Part shown: piece after piece, positions 52,697-64,000 of the stretch
Numbering within the stretch: the first letter of the stretch is position 1
Layout of the letters: each line of letters opens with the position of its first letter
DNA from: Nonomuraea thailandensis
GTDB lineage: Bacteria; Actinomycetota; Actinomycetes; Streptosporangiales; Streptosporangiaceae
Assembly (NCBI RefSeq): GCF_024172165.1
Contig: NZ_JAMZEB010000002.1
Span: 7,647,501 to 7,711,500, forward strand
Reading direction: 5' to 3'
Length of the DNA: 64,000 bases
Program-made: the position numbers and the translations under genes
The notes under the pieces: model-generated
The model's database searches: none
Seen by the model: only the letters and a program-made list of their open reading frames with translations
What the model was told of the DNA's origin: nothing

Positions 52697-52982
52697 CTGT
52701 CGCTCCCTCCCCGGCGCGGATGTCTTCACCACGCCCCGCGCGATCGGATCGTGCCGCACTTTGTTCTTCTTGGCTTCGTGCATACTCCTCGCCGTCATCA
52801 TTGGACGTCGCCGCCCCTGGACCGCCGCTCGTGGCTCGTTGCGCGACTCATCAGGCCCGCCTGCCGGGCGCTCGGTGCTTGCAGTTGGCTCACGGACCTC
52901 ACTCACAGCTCCACCGTACCCGTATCCACCGACACCGCGTCAGACCGCGCATCGCATGTTCGCTCGGGACGTAACACGGTAA

Positions 52983-53474
52983 TCACCCGGAATGTTCCCC
53001 TATGTTCGCCTTCAGCACACCTGACAGTAGATCGACTGCCTCGTCCACCGTCTCTACCCTGATACGTTCGCGCGACCCTCCAAGTCTCAATTCCCGAGAC
53101 CGAATCTGCCCGCCCGGCCCGGAGACGGCCACGTACACCAGACCGACCGGCTTGCCGTCCTGCGGCTCGGGCCCCGCCACACCCGTCACGGCCACCCCGT
53201 AGGTCGCCCCGCACACCCGGGCCACCCCGGTCGCCATGGCGGCGGCCACGCCGGGATGCACGGCCCCCTCACGCGCCAGCAGGTCCTCCGGCACGCCCAG
53301 CAGCTCGTGCTTGAGATCGGTGGCGTAGGAGATCACTCCGCCCCTGAAGGCCTTGGAGGACCCGGACACCGAGGTGATCGCGGCCCCGATGAGCCCGCCC
53401 GTCAGCGACTCGGCCACGGCCACCGTCGCCTTCTGGGCCACCAGCATCGTCAGCACCCCGGCCATGTCCGCCAT
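52983..53474 (-). CDS. cinA: CinA-family nicotinamide-nucleotide amidohydrolase (C-terminal domain only)
   Basis: This 163-residue protein corresponds to the CinA C-terminal (PncC) domain, which deamidates NMN for pyridine nucleotide salvage. Motifs include AVAESLTGGLIGAAITSVSGSS, GGVISYA and VAVTGVAGPEPQDGKPVG. The N-terminal molybdopterin-binding domain of full CinA is absent, which is common in actinobacteria. It follows pgsA by three bases in the rimO-pgsA-cinA operon. Confidence 0.92.
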   Translation of the reverse strand: MADMAGVLTMLVAQKATVAVAESLTGGLIGAAITSVSGSSKAFRGGVISYATDLKHELLGVPEDLLAREGAVHPGVAAAMATGVARVCGATYGVAVTGVAGPEPQDGKPVGLVYVAVSGPGGQIRSRELRLGGSRERIRVETVDEAVDLLSGVLKANIGEHSG

Positions 53475-53477
53475 CGA

Positions 53478-54050
53478 TCACTCCCCGCGCGCCTGCTTGG
53501 CCACTTTACGCAGTTTCACGGCCCTGAAGAGGTAGTCGGCCCCCGTCGCCACGGTGACGACGACGGCTCCGCCCATCACCACCCACCGGACGGGCCCCGG
53601 CACGAAGGGCAGGAGGTAGAGGACGATGGCGGCGATCTGCAGCACGGTCTTGACCTTGCCGCCGTAGCTGGCCGGGATGACCGCGTGGCGCAGCAGCACG
53701 AGCCTGAGCACCGTGATGCCCAGCTCCCTGCCGAGGATCACGATCGTCACCCACCAGGGCAGCTCGTCCAGGATCGACAGGCACACCAGCGCCGCCCCGG
53801 TGAGCGCCTTGTCGGCGATCGGGTCGGCGATCTTGCCGAAGTCGGTGATGAGGCCGTAGCGCCTGGCCAGCTCCCCGTCGAGATGATCGGTGATCGAGGC
53901 CACCGCGAAGACCGCCAGCGCGGCCACCCGCCAGCCCGTGCCCGGCACGAAGAGACAGACGACGAAGAAGGGGACGAGCACCAACCGGAGGACCGTGAGG
54001 ACGTTGGCGATGTTCCACGGGCTTACCACGCGGCGCTCGTCCCTTTTCAT
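53478..54050 (-). CDS. pgsA: CDP-diacylglycerol-glycerol-3-phosphate 3-phosphatidyltransferase
   Basis: This 190-residue membrane enzyme makes phosphatidylglycerol phosphate, the precursor of PG and cardiolipin. The CDP-alcohol phosphotransferase motif is complete: DHLDGELAR followed by GKIADPIAD. Four to five transmembrane helices are predicted. It overlaps rimO by four bases. A related CDP-alcohol substrate is possible but the synteny is that of pgsA. Confidence 0.92.
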   Translation of the reverse strand: MKRDERRVVSPWNIANVLTVLRLVLVPFFVVCLFVPGTGWRVAALAVFAVASITDHLDGELARRYGLITDFGKIADPIADKALTGAALVCLSILDELPWWVTIVILGRELGITVLRLVLLRHAVIPASYGGKVKTVLQIAAIVLYLLPFVPGPVRWVVMGGAVVVTVATGADYLFRAVKLRKVAKQARGE

Positions 54051-55459
54051 GGACCGCCGGCCTTGATGCGCGCGATCAGGTCAACCCCCTCGGCGTCGAC
54101 CACGTGCGCGCGTACGATCTGGCCCTTGACCAGGCCGATGCCCTGCACCGTGACGGAGCCGTCGACCTCGGGCCCCTGGTGCGCCGCCCTGCCTTCGTAG
54201 CCGCCGTCGCCGAGATCGTCGTCGATCAGCACGTCGACCTCGGTGCCGATGCGCTCCTCCGCCCGCTGGGCGGTCAGCTCCTCGGCCAGCTCGGTGAGCA
54301 TGCGCACGCGCTCGTCGACGACCTCCTGATCCAGCTTGCCGGGCAGCCCGGCCGCCTCCGTGCCGTCCTCGTCGGAGTAGCCGAACACGCCGATCACGTC
54401 GAGCCTGGCCTCCTCCAGGAACCCGACCAGCTCGCCGAACTCCTCCTCGGTCTCCCCGGGGAAGCCCACGATGAAGTTGGAGCGCACGCCCGCCTCGGGA
54501 GCGCGCTCGCGGATGGTCTCCAGCAGCCCGAGGAAGCGCTCGGGGTCGCCGAAGCGGCGCATCCGGCGCAGCACCGTGCCGCTGGCGTGCTGGAAGGACA
54601 GGTCGAAGTAGGGCACCACGCCCTCGGTGCCGCAGATCACGTCGATCAGGCCCGGGCGCAGCTCGGCGGGCTGCAGGTAGCTGACGCGCACGCGCTCGAT
54701 GCCCTCGACGGCTGCGAGCTGCGGCAGCAGCTTCTCCAGCGCCCGCAGGTCGCCCAGGTCCTTGCCGTAGGACGTGGAGTTCTCGCTCACCAGGACGAGC
54801 TCGCGCACGCCCCTGTGGGCCAGCCAGTCGGCCTCGGCGAGCAGCTCGTCGGGCCGGCGCGAGACGTAGGAGCCGCGGAAGGCCGGGATGGCGCAGAACG
54901 TGCAGCGCCGGTCGCAGCCGGAGGCGAGCTTGAGCGAGGCCACCGGGCTCTCGTCGAGCCGTTTGCGCAGCACGCGCGGCCCGCTGGCGGGCGCCAGGCC
55001 CTCCGGCAGGTCGCCGTGGCCGGGGATGCCGGCCTTGGGGGCGCCTGCCCGGTCCACCGGCGAGATGGGTAGCAAGGTGCGGCGGTCGCGTGGCGTGTGC
55101 GGCTTCAGCGGCCGCTCGGCCAGCACGTCGTCGAGGCGGTCACCGATCTCGGCGTAGTCGTCGAAGGAGATGACCGCGCTGGCCTCGGGCAGGGCCTCGG
55201 CGAGCTCGTTGCCGTAGCGCTCGGCCATGCAGCCCGCGGCCACCACCTTCACACCGGTGTCAGCGGCAGCCAGGAGCGTGTCGATGGAGTCTTTCTTGGC
55301 CGAGTCAATGAAGCCACACGTGTTGACGACGACGACATCAGGGTCGTCGTCGCCCAGCTGCCAGCCGGCAGCCTCGAGTCGCGCGGCCAGCTCTTCCGAG
55401 TCGACCTCGTTGCGTGCGCAGCCCAGAGTGATCAGCGATGCGGTTCGGCGGGATGACAT
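54047..55459 (-). CDS. rimO: Ribosomal protein S12 methylthiotransferase RimO
   Basis: This 470-residue radical-SAM enzyme methylthiolates an aspartate of ribosomal protein S12. The N-terminal cluster cysteines are in LGCARNEVDSEE, NTCGFIDSAK and AAGCMAERY; the radical-SAM triad is in GCDRRCTFCAIPAFRG. A TRAM domain ends the protein. The ATG at 55459 gives the usual MSSRRTASLITLGC start; a GTG nine bases earlier is also in frame. It is distinguished from MiaB (also in this window) by these motifs. Confidence 0.94.
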   Translation of the reverse strand: MSSRRTASLITLGCARNEVDSEELAARLEAAGWQLGDDDPDVVVVNTCGFIDSAKKDSIDTLLAAADTGVKVVAAGCMAERYGNELAEALPEASAVISFDDYAEIGDRLDDVLAERPLKPHTPRDRRTLLPISPVDRAGAPKAGIPGHGDLPEGLAPASGPRVLRKRLDESPVASLKLASGCDRRCTFCAIPAFRGSYVSRRPDELLAEADWLAHRGVRELVLVSENSTSYGKDLGDLRALEKLLPQLAAVEGIERVRVSYLQPAELRPGLIDVICGTEGVVPYFDLSFQHASGTVLRRMRRFGDPERFLGLLETIRERAPEAGVRSNFIVGFPGETEEEFGELVGFLEEARLDVIGVFGYSDEDGTEAAGLPGKLDQEVVDERVRMLTELAEELTAQRAEERIGTEVDVLIDDDLGDGGYEGRAAHQGPEVDGSVTVQGIGLVKGQIVRAHVVDAEGVDLIARIKAGGP

Positions 55460-55519
55460 GGTGAACACTACGGTATCGGGAGTTGGCCACCACCCGATGC
55501 ACTGGCTCCCCCCGCACGG

Positions 55520-56281
55520 CTACCGCGACTGCGGTTTGGGCGGCCCGAACGAGCGCCGCGCCACCTCTCCCCTGCCCCCGAGACCCTTCACTCTCTTGCC
55601 GTTGACGTGCACCGTTACCGCTCCGGCGTCCCCCAGCAGCACGTTGACCTTCTCGGCCGCGCGCCACGTGGAGGTCTTGCCCGCCTTGAGAGTGCCCGAG
55701 AACAGCTTGTGCCCCTCGGCGTCGTGCAGGCTCACGTACGACGACCGCTTCGCCTTGATACGCACGGTAACGGTGTTCTTGGCCGACGTCTTGGACGGCG
55801 TCGGCCTCGGCGTCTCGGTGATCGGCGTGTTCGGCGGGACGCTGGGCCGGGCCGAGGCGGCCCGGACGTCACCCGTGCGCACCTGGTCGCTGGCGCCCCC
55901 CATCACTCGCATCATGCCGAAGACCACGACGATGGCCAGCGCCACGCCGAGCGCCATCGTCCAGTTGGGCCCGCGCCGCTCGGGCAGGTTGATCTTGCGA
56001 TCGGCCTGGAACACGGCCGAGGCCGGCATGGGCTGCGGCGGCCCGCCGTACTGCTGGTCGTAGAGATGGACGGTGGACTCGGGATCGAGCCCCACCGCCC
56101 TGGCCACGGCCCTGACGTGCCCTCTGGCGTAGAAGGCGCCGCCGCACTGGCCGTAGTCGTCCTGCTCCATGCAATGGATCATGGCCTCGCGAATTCTGGT
56201 GGCCGCGCTGACCTGCGCGACCGTCAGCCCGGCCGTCTGCCTGGCCGCCCGCAGCATGGCCCCGATGCTCTGCTCCTGCAC
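55520..56281 (-). CDS. RodZ-like helix-turn-helix membrane protein
   Basis: This 253-residue protein has an N-terminal cytoplasmic HTH (IGAMLRAARQTAGLTVAQVS), a transmembrane helix at about residues 108-125 (ALGVALAIVVVFGMMRVM), a Ser/Thr/Pro linker and an extracellular DUF4115-like beta domain. The arrangement is that of RodZ, which links the cell-shape machinery to the membrane. The conserved position between ftsK and rimO supports the call. The start is GTG. Confidence 0.85.
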   Translation of the reverse strand: MQEQSIGAMLRAARQTAGLTVAQVSAATRIREAMIHCMEQDDYGQCGGAFYARGHVRAVARAVGLDPESTVHLYDQQYGGPPQPMPASAVFQADRKINLPERRGPNWTMALGVALAIVVVFGMMRVMGGASDQVRTGDVRAASARPSVPPNTPITETPRPTPSKTSAKNTVTVRIKAKRSSYVSLHDAEGHKLFSGTLKAGKTSTWRAAEKVNVLLGDAGAVTVHVNGKRVKGLGGRGEVARRSFGPPKPQSR

Positions 56282-56364
56282 AGCGAACCGCCCCCCACCA
56301 CACTGGCTACTCTTCGTGGTGGTACATATTCAATCAGTTATCGCCGTGCAACCGTGCATTGGGG

Positions 56365-58872
56365 TCATTCGCCACGCAGATCCGCCAGCAAACCCGGCAG
56401 ATCGTCGGGCTTGACGAGCACTTCTCGCGCCTTGGAGCCCTCGCTCGGGCCGACCACGTTGCGGCTCTCCAGCAGGTCCATCAGCCGTCCTGCCTTGGCG
56501 AAGCCGACCCGCAGCTTGCGCTGGAGCATGGAGGTCGAGCCGAACTGCGTGGTCACGATCAGCTCGGCCGCCTGGATCAGCAGGTCGAGGTCGTCGCCGA
56601 TGTCCTCGTCGATCTCCTTCTTGACCGGCGCCGCCGCGACGTCCTCGCGGTACTCGACCTGCATCTGCTCCTTGCAGTGCGAGACGATCTCGGCGATCTC
56701 CTTCTCCGAGACGAACGCGTTCTGGATGCGGATCGGCTTGCTGGCCCCCATGGGCAGGAACAGCGCGTCACCCTGGCCGACCAGCTTGTCGGCGCCGGGC
56801 TGGTCGAGGATGACCCGCGAGTCGGTGAGGCTGGAGACGGCGAAGGCGAGCCGGGACGGCACGTTCGCCTTGATCAGGCCGGTGACGACGTCCACCGAGG
56901 GCCGCTGCGTGGCGATCACCAGGTGGATGCCCGCCGCGCGGGCGAGCTGGGTGATGCGCACGATCGAGTCCTCGACGTCGCGCGGCGCCACCATCATGAG
57001 GTCGGCCAGCTCGTCCACGATCACCAGCAGGTACGGGTACGGCTGGTAGACGCGCTCGCTGCCCGGCGGCGGCTGCAGCTTGCCCGCCCGCACGGCCTTG
57101 TTGAACTCGTCCACGTGCCGGAACCCCGACGCCGCCAGGTCGTCGTAGCGCCGGTCCATCTCGCCCACGACCCATTCGAGGGCCTCGGCGGCCTTCTTCG
57201 GGTTCGTGATGATGGGAGTGATGAGGTGGGGGATGCCCTCGTACACGCTGAGCTCGACCCGCTTGGGGTCGACCAGCACCATGCGCACCTCGTCGGGGGT
57301 GGCGCGCATCAGGATGGAGGTGATCAGGCCGTTGACGCAGACCGACTTGCCGGCGCCGGTGGCGCCCGCGATGAGCAGGTGGGGCATCTTGGCGAGGTTC
57401 GCGACGATGGTGCGGCCCTCGACGTCCTTGCCCAGGCCGACAATCATCGGGTGGTGGTCGGCCTGCGCCACCTGGGAGCGCAGCACGTCGCCCAGCGCCA
57501 CGAGGTCCTTGTCCGCGTTCGGGATCTCGACGCCGATGGCCGACTTGCCGGGGATCGGCGACAGGATGCGGACGTCGGCGGACTTGACCGCGTAGGCAAT
57601 GTTCTTGGTGAGCGCGGTGACCTTCTCCACCTTCACCGCGGGCCCGAGCTCGATCTCGTAGCGCGTGACCGTCGGGCCCCGGGTGAAGCCGATCACCTGC
57701 GCGTCGATGGTGAACTGCTCCAGCACGCTGGTCAGCGCGTTCACCACGGTCGTGTTGGCCTTGGTCTGCGGCTTGGGCGCGGTGCCCTGCTTGAGGTGCT
57801 GCAGGTCGGGCAGGCTGTAGGGGCCCGCCTGCGGGGACAGGACGAGCTGCTCGACCTTGCGTGGCGCGGGCGTCGGCTGGGGCGGCTCAGGACGCCTCTC
57901 AGCCTCGGGAGCGGGCGTCTCCTCCTCGTCGGTCAGCCCGGGCACGATCTCCGGCGAGTGGTCGCTCTTCTTGTCCTTCTCCGCGATCACCGGCGTGTCG
58001 TACGGCTTGACGCTGCCCTCGCCCTCTTCGGCCTTCTTCGCCCTGGCCCGCTTCCTGGCGGCGGGCTTGGGCGCGGAGTCCGTCTCGGCGTGCCGCTCGA
58101 ACAGCATGTGCCGCAGCTCGGCCAGCCGCTCGGGGATCCGGTGCACGGGCGTGGCCGTGATCACCAGCACCCCGAACCCGGACAGGAGCAGCAGCAGCGG
58201 GATCGTCACCCACGGCGGCAGGATGCTCATCGGCGGCGCCGACACGATGAACCCGACCATGCCGCCGGCCTGCGACACCTTGTCCATGCCCTGGCCCTGA
58301 CCGGCCGGGTACGGCGTGCCGTTGGCCACGTGGATCACCCCGAGCACGCCCACCATCAGCGCCGCCCAGCCGATGACCATCCGCCCTGTGTCGGCGTTCT
58401 GGTCGGGATGGCGCAGGTAACGCCAGGCCAGCAGCCCGAGCAGCAGCGGCAGCGCCCACGCCAGCGAGCCGAACACGCCGCGCACGGTGGCGTTGACCAC
58501 GCCGGCCACCGCCCCCTCGGAGTTGCGCCACGTCATCGCCGCCAGCACGATCGCGCCCGCCAGCACCGCCAGGCCCACTCCGTCGCGCCGGTGCGCCGGA
58601 TCGAGCTCCCTGGCGTTCTTGCCCAGGGCGCGCGCCGCGCTGCCGACACCGTTGGCGAACAACATCCACAGCCCGACGATCAGCCTGCCGACCATGGTGA
58701 AGACCCAGCTGATCGGGTCCTGGTGGGTCATCGAGGGCTTGCGGCCGGAGGCGGCTCCCTTCGCCCTGGGTCGTCCCGCCGACGCGGCCCCGCGCTTGGC
58801 GGGGGTCGAACGGGACGAGGTCGACCGCTTCGCCGGCCCCTTCGATGCGCTTTTCGGCGTACGGGTGGCCAT
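56365..58872 (-). CDS. ftsK: DNA translocase FtsK
   Basis: This 835-residue septal DNA pump clears chromosomes during division or sporulation. A basic N-terminus is followed by about four membrane segments between residues 55 and 240, a charged linker to about residue 345, and the motor with Walker A GATGAGKS (503-510) and VDPKRVELSVYEGIPHL. The DNA-reading gamma winged helix is at the end (LQRKLRVGFAKAGRLMDLLE). The length is typical for actinomycetes. Confidence 0.96.
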   Translation of the reverse strand: MATRTPKSASKGPAKRSTSSRSTPAKRGAASAGRPRAKGAASGRKPSMTHQDPISWVFTMVGRLIVGLWMLFANGVGSAARALGKNARELDPAHRRDGVGLAVLAGAIVLAAMTWRNSEGAVAGVVNATVRGVFGSLAWALPLLLGLLAWRYLRHPDQNADTGRMVIGWAALMVGVLGVIHVANGTPYPAGQGQGMDKVSQAGGMVGFIVSAPPMSILPPWVTIPLLLLLSGFGVLVITATPVHRIPERLAELRHMLFERHAETDSAPKPAARKRARAKKAEEGEGSVKPYDTPVIAEKDKKSDHSPEIVPGLTDEEETPAPEAERRPEPPQPTPAPRKVEQLVLSPQAGPYSLPDLQHLKQGTAPKPQTKANTTVVNALTSVLEQFTIDAQVIGFTRGPTVTRYEIELGPAVKVEKVTALTKNIAYAVKSADVRILSPIPGKSAIGVEIPNADKDLVALGDVLRSQVAQADHHPMIVGLGKDVEGRTIVANLAKMPHLLIAGATGAGKSVCVNGLITSILMRATPDEVRMVLVDPKRVELSVYEGIPHLITPIITNPKKAAEALEWVVGEMDRRYDDLAASGFRHVDEFNKAVRAGKLQPPPGSERVYQPYPYLLVIVDELADLMMVAPRDVEDSIVRITQLARAAGIHLVIATQRPSVDVVTGLIKANVPSRLAFAVSSLTDSRVILDQPGADKLVGQGDALFLPMGASKPIRIQNAFVSEKEIAEIVSHCKEQMQVEYREDVAAAPVKKEIDEDIGDDLDLLIQAAELIVTTQFGSTSMLQRKLRVGFAKAGRLMDLLESRNVVGPSEGSKAREVLVKPDDLPGLLADLRGE

Positions 58873-58942
58873 GATGCCAAAGGTACGACGGAGACACCGC
58901 GGTACGCGCGGAGGCTCGCCGATGTCCTGACGGACGGGAGGA

Positions 58943-59553
58943 TCATTCCCTGGCGCGCACCGTCGAGACGGCCTCGAAGGCGGTCTGCATGGCCGCCACC
59001 CTGTCGGCCAGGTCCTTGACCGCCTCCCGCACCCCCTCGTCCCCGCCGGCGCCCTCCGACAGCCCGTCCAGGTGCGCCTCGACCGCCCCCAGCCGCCGCG
59101 CGAACCCGGCCAGGGCCTCGTTGTCGCTGACGAGCTGGGCCAGCAGCGTCGCCTGCTCCATCAGCACCGCGGTCTTCCTGAACAGCTCCAGGAACACCGC
59201 CACCTTCGAGCGCAGCACCCACGGGTCGAACGGCTTGGTGAGGTAGTCGACGGCGCCCACCGCGTACCCGCGGAAGGCCGCGCCCGAGTTCGGCTCGGTG
59301 CCGGTCAGGAAAATGATCGGCACGTCGCGGGTCTGGTCGAGCCGCTTGATGTGGGTGGCGGTCTCGAAGCCGTCCATGCCGGGCATGAGCACGTCGAGCA
59401 GGACGACCGCGAAGTCGTGGCGCAGCATGAGCTTCATCGCCTCCGGCCCCGACCTGGCCTTGAACAGCAGTTGCTGCAGCGGCCGCAGCACGGCCTCCAG
59501 CGCGACGAGGCTCTCGTCGTTGTCGTCCACCAGCAGGATCTTGACCTGTCGGT

Positions 59554-59557
<4 letters not shown>
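58943..59557 (-). CDS. osaB: Response regulator OsaB
   Basis: This 204-residue response regulator has a receiver domain with phospho-acceptor Asp55 (VVLLDVLMPGMDG), Thr85 and Lys108. The rest is a predicted coiled coil without DNA-binding domain. In Streptomyces coelicolor osaB lies next to osaA and ftsK and is needed for osmoadaptation; order and strand match here. Its start overlaps the osaA stop by four bases. Confidence 0.88.
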
Positions 59558-63573
<4,016 letters not shown>

Positions 63574-63617
63574 GGCGGCCTTCTTCACAACTGGAGGTAT
63601 CAACGGCATCAGTCTGC

Positions 63618-63630
63618 CACTCTGAGAGTG
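63618..63630. promoter_or_regulatory. Inverted repeat in the osaA upstream region
   Basis: CACTCT-G-AGAGTG is a perfect 6-bp inverted repeat 45 bases upstream of the osaA start, in the 95-base divergent gap. It may bind a regulator; no protein can be named. Confidence 0.35.
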
Positions 63631-63668
63631 ACCGAACTGCCACATCGAGTGATGTTCTAGGACGCAGA

Positions 63669-64000
63669 GTGGACACGACCAGAGTGTCGAGCACGGCCTT
63701 CGACGGCACTCCCCATGCCCCGGCACACGCCCGCAAGTTCGTCCGGCAGGTGCTCGGCGAATGGCGCCTGAGCCATCTCGCCGAGGACGCCGTACTGCTG
63801 ACCAGCGAACTCGTCACCAACGCCGTGGTGCACGCGGGCACCGGCGTCGAGCTGACCTGCCGCCTGGACGTGGACGCCAGCCCGCCCAAACTGGAGATCG
63901 AGGTCGACGACCACCACCCCACGCGCGCCCTGCCGTCCGGCGAGCCCGCGCCCGCCGACGGCACGCTGCCCACCTCGGGCCGCGGGCTGGCGCTGGCCGG
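63669..64000 (+). CDS. RsbW-like anti-sigma/ATP-binding protein (3' truncated by window edge)
   Basis: A GTG at 63669 with AGGAC upstream opens a frame that stays open to the window end (110 codons). The product shows the HATPase_c_2 pattern of RsbW-like switch kinases: AHARKFVRQVLGEW, LLTSELVTNAVVHAG with the ATP/Mg asparagine, LEIEVDDHHP, and TSGRGLAL of the G-box. It is divergent from osaA. The C-terminal part, which might carry further domains, is outside the window. Confidence 0.85.
   Translation, partial: MDTTRVSSTAFDGTPHAPAHARKFVRQVLGEWRLSHLAEDAVLLTSELVTNAVVHAGTGVELTCRLDVDASPPKLEIEVDDHHPTRALPSGEPAPADGTLPTSGRGLALA

Noticed and set aside
52958..52971. Possible ClgR box (GTTCGC-N5-ACG)
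   Set aside because: The last triplet deviates from the remembered GTTCGC-N5-GCG form, and the site lies 260 bases from the clgR start, close to the cinA stop.

Overview
The window is GC-rich actinomycete chromosome. Gene content and order (osaA-osaB-ftsK-rodZ-like-rimO-pgsA-cinA-clgR; lhr; DUF3046-recA-recX; rny; gluABCD; miaB) match the recA/ftsK neighbourhood of Streptomyces and Streptosporangiaceae. A Nonomuraea-like organism is my best guess, an inference from recalled synteny rather than a database search. I saw no tRNA, rRNA, CRISPR array, transposase or phage gene.

Left part (1-26.2 kb), mostly housekeeping: a 5'-truncated RNase Z; a LigB-like protein; a PEP mutase/isocitrate lyase-type enzyme; two membrane or secreted low-complexity proteins; miaB; the glutamate importer gluABCD plus a second gluB-type lipoprotein; an S9 peptidase; rny; a membrane-anchored STAND-TPR protein; recX with a roughly 400-residue disordered extension; and recA with a LexA box and a PafBC-type promoter. 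These are followed by a TetR gene broken by an 8-bp tandem duplication, small genes including DUF3046, a VOC protein and the long helicase lhr.

Middle part (26.2-51.5 kb), accessory: this block lies between lhr and nei2, which are neighbours in other actinobacteria. It holds a TetR-controlled ABC-2 exporter. A GntR-controlled unit follows, with a peptide ABC importer, a cytoplasmic gamma-glutamyltransferase-family enzyme and a TauE/SafE permease, facing a GCS2-type glutamate-cysteine ligase homologue. Next comes a sugar ABC importer without its own ATPase, flanked by two paralogous ROK regulators, a VanX-type D-Ala-D-Ala dipeptidase and a NagZ-type glycosidase. An Rrf2 regulator and a STAND ATPase divergent from a membrane SpoIIE-type phosphatase close the block.

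Right part (51.5-64 kb), conserved: nei2, clgR, cinA, pgsA, rimO, a RodZ-like protein, ftsK, osaB and osaA (seven cytoplasmic HAMP units), then the start of an RsbW-like ATPase.

Two candidate systems stand out. One looks like import and breakdown of gamma-glutamyl or thiol peptides (29.7-39.4 kb), with a GntR operator repeated at two promoters and possibly once inside the binding-protein gene. The other looks like salvage of cell-wall fragments (39.5-47.6 kb), with a 20-bp operator-like motif shared by both ROK genes.
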